64,000 nt of DNA from Sphingobium sp. Cam5-1 (GTDB lineage: Bacteria; Pseudomonadota; Alphaproteobacteria; Sphingomonadales; Sphingomonadaceae). This document shows positions 25,242 to 33,372 of this stretch, in pieces (positions within the stretch are counted from its first letter, which is position 1; each line of letters starts with the position of its first letter). The stretch covers positions 186,001 to 250,000 of the forward strand of contig NZ_CP065138.1 of NCBI RefSeq assembly GCF_015693305.1, written 5' to 3'. Under the pieces are notes generated by a model. It saw only the letters and a program-made list of their open reading frames with translations, had not been told where the DNA came from and made no database searches. Position numbers and translations under genes: made by a program.

Positions 25242-26690
25242 TCAGGCGGCGCTGTCGATCCCGAGTTCGGCGAGCTTGCGGTAAAGGGTCGAACGGCCGA
25301 TGCCGAGGCGGCGGGCGACCTCCGTCATGCGGCCGCGATAATGGCCGATGGCGAGGCGGATCACGTCCGCTTCGATCTCCGCAAGCTGGCGGACATGGCC
25401 GTCGCCTTCGAAAAGGGTGATGCCCGCCGCTTCCCGATGCGTTTGCGGCACGGTGCGCAAGCGGGGATGGAGCGGTTCGCCACTGGCGCGCGTCCGGATA
25501 TGCGCGGCGATCTGCGGAAAATCCTGCGGCGTCAGGGCGTCGCCTTCGCACAGGACGGCGGCGCGGAAGAGGGCGTTTTGCAGTTGGCGCACATTGCCCG
25601 GCCATTCATGCTGCATCAGCAGCGCGAGCGCATCGTCGGTCAGGCCCAGGCCGCGAAGGCCCGGCTGGGTGGCGATGCGGGCCAGCAGATGGCGGCAGAG
25701 CGCGGGCACGTCGCCGATCCGCTCCCGCAGCGGCGGGATGGTCAGCTGAACGACGTTCAGGCGATAATAGAGGTCCTCGCGGAAGCGGCCCGCCTCGATT
25801 TCTTCGACCAGCCGCTTGTTGGTCGCGGCGATGATCCGGACATCGACATGGACTGGCCGTCGCGCGCCGAGGGGTTGCACTTCGCCATCCTGAAGAACGC
25901 GCAATAGCTTTACCTGAGCGTCGAGCGGCATTTCGCTGACTTCATCGAGGAAGATCGTGCCCATGTCGGCGGCGACGAACTTGCCGACCTGACGCTCGAA
26001 GGCGCCGGTGAAAGCGCCGCGCTCGTGACCGAACAGGTCCGATTCGACGAGGTTTGCGGGGATGGCTCCGCAATTGACGGTTACCATCGCCTGCTTGTGG
26101 CGGGGCGAGGCGGCGTGAATGGCGCGGGCGATGACATCCTTGCCGACGCCGCTTTCGCCTTCGATCAGGACGGGCACGCGGGCGCGCGCGGCCTTTGCCG
26201 CGATCGCGAGGGCAGCGCGGAATTGCGGCGCGGCGCCGACCACGTCCTCGAACGACAGGGCGGCGGAGATTTTTTCGGTGAGCGGGCGCAACTCGCCCTT
26301 GCCATGTTCCTGCGACAGGGTGGCATTGAGCGCGGCGAGCAGCCTTTCGGGCGCGACCGGCTTGGCCAGATAGTCCGTCGCACCAGCGCGCATTGCATCG
26401 ACGGCAACCGCTACACTGTTGTGCGCGGTCAGAATCAATATGGGCAGGGCAGGGCGGCGGCTGCGCAATTCGCGGACGAGGCCGGTTGCGTCAGGACCCG
26501 GAATCCATTGATCCAGCAGCACCGCGTCAAGGCGCATGCCGTCCTGCGTGCCGAGCATGGCGATCGCCATGTCGCCATCATTCGCGAAGATCGTGCGCCA
26601 TCCGGCGCGGGCTGCAAGCGCGGATACGAGCCTGCGCTGGGCGGGCTCTTCATCGATCAGCATCAGCATGGGTACGCCGTCGCGCGCCAT
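25242..26690 (-). CDS. Sigma-54-dependent transcriptional activator (NtrC family)
   Basis: 482 residues: a receiver domain (phospho-Asp60 in VLLDQWIPG, Lys in YLAKPV), an AAA+ domain (Walker A GESGVGKD, the GAFTGA loop that contacts sigma-54, Walker B FLDEVSEM, arginine finger region) and a Fis-type DNA-binding domain (TEVARRLGIGRSTLYRKLAE). All features needed for sigma-54 activation are present. No histidine kinase gene adjoins it, so its signal is unknown. Its targets are not evident from the neighbours. Confidence 0.92.
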   Translation of the reverse strand: MARDGVPMLMLIDEEPAQRRLVSALAARAGWRTIFANDGDMAIAMLGTQDGMRLDAVLLDQWIPGPDATGLVRELRSRRPALPILILTAHNSVAVAVDAMRAGATDYLAKPVAPERLLAALNATLSQEHGKGELRPLTEKISAALSFEDVVGAAPQFRAALAIAAKAARARVPVLIEGESGVGKDVIARAIHAASPRHKQAMVTVNCGAIPANLVESDLFGHERGAFTGAFERQVGKFVAADMGTIFLDEVSEMPLDAQVKLLRVLQDGEVQPLGARRPVHVDVRIIAATNKRLVEEIEAGRFREDLYYRLNVVQLTIPPLRERIGDVPALCRHLLARIATQPGLRGLGLTDDALALLMQHEWPGNVRQLQNALFRAAVLCEGDALTPQDFPQIAAHIRTRASGEPLHPRLRTVPQTHREAAGITLFEGDGHVRQLAEIEADVIRLAIGHYRGRMTEVARRLGIGRSTLYRKLAELGIDSAA

Positions 26691-26847
26691 CTTACCCCTC
26701 TTCTTGTTCGGTGGCGCCAGCCTAGCTCAAGGGGGTAAAGGCGCCCTTAACCGGAAAGTTTTTCTCTGGTTGTTTCGAGGTTGAGGGGGGAGAACCTTGT
26801 CGATAAGAGGGGCGCGCTTAAAAACACAGGCGACTAAGGGAATGGAA

Positions 26848-26973
26848 ATGGCGTCAGAAGGAAATATGGAGAGCGCAACCCAGACCTATGCAGGGTTCGT
26901 GACTCTGGTGAAGCGGGGCACAATTGCATGCGTCGTGCTGGCCGCGATCGTCGTCCTGCTGATCTCCAGCTAA
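26848..26973 (+). CDS. aa3-type cytochrome c oxidase subunit IV-like small protein
   Basis: 41 residues, MASEGNMESATQTYAGFVTLV onward, with one transmembrane helix (about 24-40) ending in ISS. It resembles the short bacterial subunit IV of aa3 oxidases (hydrophilic N-terminus with Y-x-GF then one helix). The ATG at 26848 is preferred over the one at 26842 because AAGGG then sits seven bases away. It lies 25 bases before pntAA, and no oxidase genes are adjacent. Confidence 0.65.
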   Translation: MASEGNMESATQTYAGFVTLVKRGTIACVVLAAIVVLLISS

Positions 26974-26998
26974 GACCGGCGGCGACAGGGGGATGTCG

Positions 26999-28117
26999 AT
27001 GAAGATTGCGATTATCAGGGAGCTTGCCGAGGGTGAGCGCCGGGTCGCCGGTACGCCGGAAACCGTCAAGAAGTTCAAGGCGCTGGGCGCTGATGTCGTG
27101 GTGGAAGCAGGCGCAGGTCTGACCGCCGCCATCGCCGATGCCGATTATGCCGCCATGGGCGCGACCATTGCCGACCGCGCGGCCACGGTGGCGGGCGCGG
27201 ACATCATCCTGGGCGTTCAGGGGCCGGACGTCGCGACCATTACGGGCGCGAAGCCCGGCGCGTGGATCGTCGCGGGACTCAACCCCTTTGTCGAGCGAGC
27301 GCGCGTCGATGCCTATGCATCGGCGGGTTATGAGGCGCTGGCGATGGAATTCATGCCGCGCATCACCCGCGCGCAGTCGATGGACATCCTGTCTTCGCAA
27401 TCGAACCTCGCTGGCTACAAGGCGGTGCTGGACGCGGCGGCCGAATATGGCCGTGCTTTCCCGATGATGATGACGGCGGCAGGCACGATCTCCCCGGCCA
27501 AGGCGTTCGTCATGGGCGTGGGCGTCGCCGGGCTTCAGGCGATCGCGACGGCCAAGCGTCTGGGCGCGCAAGTGTCGGCGACCGACGTGCGCTCCGCCAC
27601 CAAGGAGCAGATCGAAAGCCTGGGCGCGAAGGCGGTTTTCGTCGAAAGCGTCGCGGGTATCGAGGGCGAGGGCAAGGGCGGCTATGCCACCGAAATGTCC
27701 GAGGAATATCAAAAGGCGCAGGCCGAACTGGTGTCCAGCCACATCGCCAAGCAGGACATCGTCATCACGACGGCGCTGATCCCGGGTAAACCCGCCCCGC
27801 GCCTCATCACCGATGCGCAGATCGCGACGATGAAGCCGGGCAGCGTAATTGTCGACCTCGCCGTCGAGCAGGGCGGCAATGTCGAGGGCGCGGTGCTGGG
27901 CCAGGTGGTCGAGCGCCATGGCGTCAAGATCGTCGGCCACAAGAATGTGCCTTCGCGGCTAGCCGCCGATGCTTCGGCCCTGTTCGCGCGCAACCTCTAT
28001 AATTTCCTCTCGGCCTTCTGGAACAAGGAACAGAATGCGCCGGTGCTGGACGAGGAAATCGGCAACGCCATCCGCTTGACGCAAGGCGGCAAGGTCGTCA
28101 GCGACCGATTGCAATAA
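26999..28117 (+). CDS. pntAA: NAD(P) transhydrogenase subunit alpha, domain I
   Basis: The soluble NAD(H)-binding dI half of proton-translocating transhydrogenase. About 372 residues from the ATG at 26999 (MKIAIIRELAEGERRVAGTP), with AGGGGG six bases upstream. The Rossmann motif VMGVGVAGLQAIATAKRLGA, DVRSATKEQIESLGA and the RQD-like loop region are present; the end SAFWNKEQNAP is normal for the split alphaproteobacterial subunit. It should be followed by pntAB and pntB; the following genes are diverged membrane proteins. Confidence 0.93.
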   Translation: MKIAIIRELAEGERRVAGTPETVKKFKALGADVVVEAGAGLTAAIADADYAAMGATIADRAATVAGADIILGVQGPDVATITGAKPGAWIVAGLNPFVERARVDAYASAGYEALAMEFMPRITRAQSMDILSSQSNLAGYKAVLDAAAEYGRAFPMMMTAAGTISPAKAFVMGVGVAGLQAIATAKRLGAQVSATDVRSATKEQIESLGAKAVFVESVAGIEGEGKGGYATEMSEEYQKAQAELVSSHIAKQDIVITTALIPGKPAPRLITDAQIATMKPGSVIVDLAVEQGGNVEGAVLGQVVERHGVKIVGHKNVPSRLAADASALFARNLYNFLSAFWNKEQNAPVLDEEIGNAIRLTQGGKVVSDRLQ

Positions 28118-28124
28118 GTGGCTG

Positions 28125-28155
28125 CTCCTCTCCCGTGCCTCGCGCGGGGGAGGAG
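28125..28155 (+). terminator. Hairpin after pntAA
   Basis: Stem CTCCTCTCCCG with CGGGGGAGGAG (11 pairs, one G-T) followed by TCTTCG and TTTT. It could terminate or attenuate pntAA, or be a fragment of a family B repeat arm. Confidence 0.5.
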
Positions 28156-28244
28156 GTCTTCGTTTTGGGGACGAACATTAGCGGCGGCCCTGCGGCGCGG
28201 AACTCCGTTCCGATCGACCTCGACATGACCTTCAAAGGGCAGGA

Positions 28245-28526
28245 ATGAGCGGGCTTCTCCTCTTCTGTTTCCTTCTTGCCTGCGCGGTTGGTGCGATTGC
28301 CGCATGGCGCCTGTCGATGGACGAGCTGAGCAGCCGAGTCGTCCCGCTATTCCTGCTTGTCACTGCTGGCATCGCCGGAACGCTGGTGGTTGCGGCGGAA
28401 GTGAGCAGCACTTGGGCGCGCGATCTGAGCCTGCTCGCCCTCATTCTTGCCAGCGCTTCCTTTTGCGGCGGCTATGTCGCGACGCGCCGGGCTGAAAAAT
28501 CGCAACAGGCAGCGAAACGCCCGTGA
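28245..28526 (+). CDS. Diverged PntAB-like membrane protein (transhydrogenase domain II, alpha part)
   Basis: 93 residues with three hydrophobic segments. It lines up by eye with PntAB: FLLACAVGAIAAWRL against the usual FVLACFVGYYVVWRV, and LASASFCGGYVATRRAEKS against LASINIFGGFLVTRRM. The residues that are conserved for function are partly lost and the C-terminus is Lys/Gln-rich. It overlaps the next gene by four bases (GTGA), so the pair is coupled. The assignment is a by-eye alignment to remembered family members and needs checking. Confidence 0.6.
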   Translation: MSGLLLFCFLLACAVGAIAAWRLSMDELSSRVVPLFLLVTAGIAGTLVVAAEVSSTWARDLSLLALILASASFCGGYVATRRAEKSQQAAKRP

Positions 28527-29176
28527 GCCCGAGCTTTGACGCGATCATCCTTGCTCAGACCGTAGCGGCGGCGCTGTTCGTTTTCGCGCTGTGGCCGCTG
28601 GGCACCGTGGCTGGCAGGCGGCGGCGCCAGACGGCTCTGGCAGGGACGGTGATCCTGTCCGCAGCCGCCGTCTACGACATGGACGTGCTCAACGCGCCGG
28701 AGATTATCGGCGCGCTGCTGATCGGCGGGGCGTTTGGCCTGTTGCTCGGACGGGAATGGCCGGAAAGCCGGTTGACGGTGCTGCTGACGATTTTCGCCGG
28801 GTTTGCGGGAGCGGCAATGATTTCCGCCGCCGCCGCGGCCTGGCTCAATCCCTTCGCCTTCGGCCTGGTTGATGAGGGGAGCGCCGATGTCGCGACGCGC
28901 CATTTGCTGGCTCTCGGCGTGGTGGCGCTGGCGGGAAGTGGCGCCTGTGCCGCCGCAGCCTTCGCGCTGTTGAGGCGTGGGGGCGGAAATATGGCATTGC
29001 TCGCTATCAGCATCGGAATGGTCGGTTGGGCCACCGCAGCCTTCGCTTTCCTGCTGGAAAATATGGGCCTGGCCGTTGTCGGCGGGCTTGGCGGAGCGGC
29101 GGGAACGGGAATCGCGTTGCGCTTATGCGGTGGCGCGCGCGGGAAGGGGCTTGCCGACGCGGAGGCCCGTCCGTAA
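28523..29176 (+). CDS. PntB-like membrane protein lacking the NADP(H)-binding domain
   Basis: 217 residues with about seven hydrophobic segments. It follows the order of the PntB membrane region: a start like SFDAIILAQTVAAALFVFAL, a middle EIIGALLIGGAFGLLLGREWP and an end GWATAAFAFLLEN with VVGGLGGAAGTGIALRLCGG. Intact PntB has about 460 residues, with the dIII NADP(H) domain in the last 200; that half is absent. The proton-path His and Asn of E. coli PntB seem replaced (around Thr89 and Gly164-Trp169), judged by eye. It may be a relic or a new membrane function. Confidence 0.6.
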   Translation: MSPSFDAIILAQTVAAALFVFALWPLGTVAGRRRRQTALAGTVILSAAAVYDMDVLNAPEIIGALLIGGAFGLLLGREWPESRLTVLLTIFAGFAGAAMISAAAAAWLNPFAFGLVDEGSADVATRHLLALGVVALAGSGACAAAAFALLRRGGGNMALLAISIGMVGWATAAFAFLLENMGLAVVGGLGGAAGTGIALRLCGGARGKGLADAEARP

Positions 29177-29233
29177 CGCTGAAGCGGACAGACGCCGGGG
29201 CACTCCCGGACGGCAATTGGGGTAAGGCGCACC

Positions 29234-29926
29234 ATGCAGAAGCTCGGCCTGATCGGCGGTCTCAGCTGGACATCGACGGCACGTTATTATCAGATCATCA
29301 ATCAGGCGGTGTACCGCGCGAAGGGCGGGCAGCACAGCGCGCCCCTGCTGATCGAAAGTCTCGACTTCGCCGACATCGGCCGCTCCACCACGGAGGAAGA
29401 GTGGGCGCATGCCGCGCAAGTGCTGACCGCGTCCGCCCGGCGGCTGGAGCAGGCGGGGGCAAAGGCGCTGCTGATCTGCGCCAACAGCATGCACCGCGTC
29501 TATGAAGAGGTGCAGGGCGGGGTGGACACGCCGATCATCCACATCGCCGATGCGGTGGGCCGCAAGATGAAGGCCGACGGCGTGCAAAGGGCTGCCCTGA
29601 TAGGCACCCGCAACGTCATGACCGAGAAATTCTACCGGCAACGGCTGGTCGGCCACGGCATTTCGCTGCTGCCTGCGGACCTGGAACTCGCCGAGCGGAT
29701 CGACCGCATCGTTTATGAGGAACTGACGATCGGCAAGGTCAGCCGCGAATCCGAACGCTATATGCGGTCGGAACTGACGGACATCGCCAAGGAGAATGTG
29801 CAGGCGGCGATCCTTGCCTGCACCGAACTGGAAATGATCGTGGATGTGAAGGCGAACGTGCTGCCCATCTATGACGGCACGGCGATCCACGCGCGGGCCG
29901 GGGTCGATGTTATCCTGGGCGACTAG
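29234..29926 (+). CDS. Aspartate/glutamate racemase family protein
   Basis: 230 residues in the two-lobed Asp/Glu racemase fold. The two catalytic cysteines are in LLICANSMHRVYEE (about Cys83) and LACTELEMIV (about Cys195), and the start MQKLGLIGGLSWTSTARYY is typical of the YgeA/aspartate racemase group. The substrate could be Asp, Glu or a related amino acid. It lies downstream of the diverged transhydrogenase genes but with its own spacing. Confidence 0.85.
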   Translation: MQKLGLIGGLSWTSTARYYQIINQAVYRAKGGQHSAPLLIESLDFADIGRSTTEEEWAHAAQVLTASARRLEQAGAKALLICANSMHRVYEEVQGGVDTPIIHIADAVGRKMKADGVQRAALIGTRNVMTEKFYRQRLVGHGISLLPADLELAERIDRIVYEELTIGKVSRESERYMRSELTDIAKENVQAAILACTELEMIVDVKANVLPIYDGTAIHARAGVDVILGD

Positions 29927-29981
29927 TCCGGCACTCCGTTCGTTTCGAGCGCTGTCGAGAAACGAATAGACCGGACAAGAA

Positions 29982-30021
29982 AAGGGGACGCCCTCTCGGA
30001 CGTCCCCTTCCTCCCCTTTTT
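29982..30021. terminator. Bidirectional terminator between the racemase and tadC
   Basis: Stem AAGGGGACG with CGTCCCCTT, followed on the plus strand by CCTCCCCTTTTT. Reading the minus strand, the same stem is followed by TTCTTG, so it can serve both convergent transcripts. Confidence 0.8.
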
Positions 30022-30029
30022 AGCTTGTC

Positions 30030-31019
30030 TCAGAATGCCGTGCTGATCGAGCAGGCCGCAGGGCCAAGGATCACGACGAACAGCGTCGGCAGAATGAAAA
30101 GGATGAGCGGCACCGTCATGATGGCGGGCAGACGCGCGGCCTTTTCCTCGGCGCGCATCATGCGTTCATGGCGGAATTCAGCGGACAGCACGCGCAGGGC
30201 CGAAGCGAGCGGTGTGCCGTATTTCTCGGTCTGGATCATGGTCGTGACCACGCCCTTGATCGCATCCAGCTTCACGCGGTTGGCGAGATTTTCGAAGGCC
30301 ATGCGCCGTTCGGTCAGGAAGCTGAGTTCGATCGCCGTCAGCTGGAACTCGTCGCCCAGTTCCGGATAGGCCTTGCCCAATTCCTTGGCGACGCGGCTGA
30401 AGGCGGCATCGACGGTCAGGCCCGCCTCGGCGCAGATGACGAGCAGGTCGAGCGCGTCGGGCAACCCCTTGCGGATCGCGGCGGAGCGCTTCTGGATCTT
30501 GTTGTCGATGAAGATGTCGGGCGCCTTGTAGGCCAGCAGCAGCGCCACGGCGAAGGCCATGAAACGCTTCGCGCCGCCCCAGTCGGGATAGATGCCGACG
30601 CCATAGAGCAGCAGAGCAGCCAGACCGCCGATGACGATCGGCAGCACCATGCGGCCGAAGATGACGGCGACCGCCAAATCCTTCGACCGGATGCCCGCCT
30701 GCGCCAGCTTCAGCTGGGCCTCCTTCAGCTGGTCGTCCTGCAACACCTTCAGGCTCGACAGGAAGGACCGCATCTGGTCGGTCGTCTGGCTCTTCTTGAC
30801 CAGCTTGGCGCGGCGGCGCGCGGTGGACGCGGTGATCCCCGCCTTCAACTGTTCGCGCCGTTCATTGAGCGCTTTGACCCGCTTTGCCATCGGGTCGCGC
30901 ACGGTCATTACCGTATAGAGCACGAACAGCATGGCCAGCGTCGCCATGGCGGCAAGCAAGGTGCCGAAATCCGTGGCGTTCATGCCGAAAAGAGTGCCGG
31001 CGGGGGAAGCGGTTTCCAT
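30030..31019 (-). CDS. tadC: Tad pilus inner-membrane platform protein TadC (GspF family)
   Basis: 329 residues. An N-terminal membrane segment, a long cytoplasmic region and three C-terminal membrane segments enclose the GspF fold (GLPDALDLLVICAEAGLTVDAAFSRVAKELG, read in parts, is the family block). TadB and TadC form the inner-membrane platform on which Flp pilin is assembled. It follows tadB after about 16 bases in the same transcript. Confidence 0.92.
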   Translation of the reverse strand: METASPAGTLFGMNATDFGTLLAAMATLAMLFVLYTVMTVRDPMAKRVKALNERREQLKAGITASTARRRAKLVKKSQTTDQMRSFLSSLKVLQDDQLKEAQLKLAQAGIRSKDLAVAVIFGRMVLPIVIGGLAALLLYGVGIYPDWGGAKRFMAFAVALLLAYKAPDIFIDNKIQKRSAAIRKGLPDALDLLVICAEAGLTVDAAFSRVAKELGKAYPELGDEFQLTAIELSFLTERRMAFENLANRVKLDAIKGVVTTMIQTEKYGTPLASALRVLSAEFRHERMMRAEEKAARLPAIMTVPLILFILPTLFVVILGPAACSISTAF

Positions 31020-31035
31020 GTCTTTCTATCCCCCG

Positions 31036-32031
31036 TCAGATTTCGAAGTTGATCATCTGCGCCATGATGAAGACGCCTATGCTCATCCAGCACATGCCGC
31101 CCAGACCGATGACCTGCATCGTCGACATCCCAAACAGGCCGGCCGGATCGGGCGTGAAGAAGGGGTGCATGTAACTGAAGTTAATGTAACAGATCATGCC
31201 GAACACCAGGAACGGCAACGCGCCGATGATGTAGGCCGACGCCTTGGATTCCGACGACATGGCGCGGATTTTCAGCTTCATCTGCGCACGCTGACGCAGC
31301 ACGGTTGCGAGGTTGGAGAGAGTTTCGGCAAGGTTGCCGCCCGTTTCCCGCTGGATCGCGAGGCTGATGACGAAGAACTGGAATTCCGGCGTGCCGAGGC
31401 GATCGGCCGTTTCCTGCAACGCCTGATCCATCGTCTTGCCGATCTTGATGCGCTCGGTGATCAGCTTGAATTCCTCACCCACTGGCCCAGGCACTTCGTT
31501 TGCCACGACGCCCAGCGTTTCGGTGATGGGCAGGCCCGATCGCAGACCGCGTGTCAGCAGTTCGAGCGCGTCGGGAAATTTCATCGTGAACTGCATCACC
31601 CGCTTCTTGATCAGGCGGCCGACCCACATGTGGGGCAGGGCGAGCCCTGCAGCCAGGCTGACCATGATGGCGAGCAGCGGTGCGAAGCCGCGCACGAACA
31701 GAAAGGCGCAGATGCCCAGAGCAATGAAGGCGCAGGAGGTCATATATTGGCTGACCGTCCATTTCTTGCCGGTCATGCGGATGCGCTTGGCCAGATTTTC
31801 CGGGTTCGGAACCAGCGAAACGAGCATCTTCATCTCGTTGCCCGGCTGTCGATTGGAAATGGCCTTGCGCATGCGCGCTTCCATCAGCGCGTCGGTCGAT
31901 CCGCTGTGACGTTCGCGGATCAGGGCGACACGGCGCTTGCTGGCCTTTTCAGCCGAGGGGCCAGCAAAGGCCATCGCTACCAGACCCAGGAAGGCCGTCA
32001 GCAGCATGATCAGCAATATCGAATTGCTCAT
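31036..32031 (-). CDS. tadB: Tad pilus inner-membrane platform protein TadB
   Basis: 331 residues from the ATG at 32031 (MSNSILLIMLLTAFLGLVAM). Earlier in-frame codons would fall inside the hairpin before the gene. It is a GspF-type protein with the block FPDALELLTRGLRSGLPITE and four membrane segments. Immediately upstream, where cpaF (the assembly ATPase) normally lies, only about 58 bases with a small hairpin are found. Confidence 0.92.
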   Translation of the reverse strand: MSNSILLIMLLTAFLGLVAMAFAGPSAEKASKRRVALIRERHSGSTDALMEARMRKAISNRQPGNEMKMLVSLVPNPENLAKRIRMTGKKWTVSQYMTSCAFIALGICAFLFVRGFAPLLAIMVSLAAGLALPHMWVGRLIKKRVMQFTMKFPDALELLTRGLRSGLPITETLGVVANEVPGPVGEEFKLITERIKIGKTMDQALQETADRLGTPEFQFFVISLAIQRETGGNLAETLSNLATVLRQRAQMKLKIRAMSSESKASAYIIGALPFLVFGMICYINFSYMHPFFTPDPAGLFGMSTMQVIGLGGMCWMSIGVFIMAQMINFEI

Positions 32032-32053
32032 GGTATCGCCCGTTCCGTTAAAA

Positions 32054-32079
32054 GGTATGCCGCCAGATGACGGCATGCC
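32054..32079. repeat. Small hairpin in the cpaE-tadB junction
   Basis: Stem GGTATGCCG with CGGCATGCC (one G-T pair), loop of eight. It occupies the place where cpaF is expected. Confidence 0.6.
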
Positions 32080-32089
32080 AGAACCAAAT

Positions 32090-33370
32090 CTAGGCCTTGG
32101 CCTTGTCCTTGCGCGCCGGGATCAGCCCCCGGAGGTCGCCGATCTTGCCGAGCAGGGAGTCGCCCTTTTTCTTTGCGGGCTTGCCATCGACGGCTTCGCT
32201 ATCCTCGGCTGCCCCCATGGTGGCGTCGAGCAGGCTGACGCACGCGGCGCCGACCTTGCTGCCCTTGGCCGCCTCGGCCAATGTCTTGCCCAGCTTGGCG
32301 GCCTGCGCCGCGACCCGCAGGTCGAAGGGGATCAAAATGTCGACCTTGCGTTCGATCGAGGTTTCGAAATCCTTGCGGCTGATTTCCTGCGCGCTTGCAT
32401 GGACGCGGTTGGCAACCACGATCACACGCGTTTGGGGGGCGTTGCTCTTCAGCCAGGACAGGATGCGAATCGAATCGCGCGCCGCCGCCAGCGTCAGTTC
32501 CGTGACCACTACGGCGACATTGACGTCGCTCATCAGGTGCGGATGCTGGATCAGCATATGGCGCGGCAGATCTACGACGCTGCATTCGAAAGCGGCGCGG
32601 AACTCCTCCAGCAGCTGGTAGAAGGCGCCACCATCGGTCAGCATCGGCTGGCTGATCGGTGCTTCGGCCGACAGGATCGCCAGCGTGTCGCTCGCCCGTA
32701 CCATTGCGCGCTCGATGAAAAGACCATCGATGCGGCTGGGGTTATCGATCGCGTCGGTCAGGCCACGGCCCGGCTCCAGGTCCATCGCCAGTGCGTTGGT
32801 GCCGAAATGAACGTCGAGGTCGAGCAGCGCGGTCGGCCGCTTCTGCTTGTCGCTAAGTAGCCAGGCGAGCGAGGTGGCGATGCTGGAAGCGCCCACGCCG
32901 CCGCGCGTGCCGATGACGGCGGTGGTCAGATGCGGCCGTTCAGGCGCCGCGTCGCGCGGGGCGAAGAACACCGCCTGCGCCTGAGCCAGTGCGTCGCGAA
33001 GCTGGTCCGCACCAAAGGGTTTCAGGAGATAATCCTGAATGCCGCTGGCGACGAGGTCGCGGTAAAGGCGCACGTCGTTGACCTGACCGGCGGCGATCAC
33101 CACCGTGCCGGGTTCGCACACTTCGGCAAGGCTGTTGATGTCGTTCAGCGGGTCGCCGCTTTCGGACATATCGACGAACAGGATTTGCGGGCTGGCGCTG
33201 ACCGACAGGCTCTGCACGGCATTGCGCATGCCGCCCTTGTTCACCTTTTCCGGTGCCCAGCCCATCTCGGCCGCGACCATCGCCAGCAGATCGTGGCTAT
33301 GATCGTCGCAAACAAAGGCGTGGAAGGGATCGCGCTGTCCAGACATGGCAGGTTTCCAGGGTGCGTTCAT
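32090..33370 (-). CDS. cpaE: Pilus assembly protein CpaE/TadZ (ParA-like ATPase)
   Basis: 426 residues. An N-terminal receiver-like domain (FHAFVCDDHSHDLLAM to about 130) precedes a MinD/ParA-like ATPase domain. The Walker A is the deviant GTRGGVGASSIA, in which the usual catalytic Lys near the end (GKT/S) is replaced by Ala. Such sequences occur in TadZ and may bind but not hydrolyse nucleotide; this protein positions the Tad apparatus. A Lys-rich tail ends it. The cpaD stop overlaps the start region. Confidence 0.9.
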   Translation of the reverse strand: MNAPWKPAMSGQRDPFHAFVCDDHSHDLLAMVAAEMGWAPEKVNKGGMRNAVQSLSVSASPQILFVDMSESGDPLNDINSLAEVCEPGTVVIAAGQVNDVRLYRDLVASGIQDYLLKPFGADQLRDALAQAQAVFFAPRDAAPERPHLTTAVIGTRGGVGASSIATSLAWLLSDKQKRPTALLDLDVHFGTNALAMDLEPGRGLTDAIDNPSRIDGLFIERAMVRASDTLAILSAEAPISQPMLTDGGAFYQLLEEFRAAFECSVVDLPRHMLIQHPHLMSDVNVAVVVTELTLAAARDSIRILSWLKSNAPQTRVIVVANRVHASAQEISRKDFETSIERKVDILIPFDLRVAAQAAKLGKTLAEAAKGSKVGAACVSLLDATMGAAEDSEAVDGKPAKKKGDSLLGKIGDLRGLIPARKDKAKA

Positions 33371-33372
33371 GA

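Noticed and set aside
26834..27940. A 368-codon open frame opposite pntAA
   Set aside because: Composition (Arg, His, Asp) is that of a reverse-strand artefact, while pntAA is certain.
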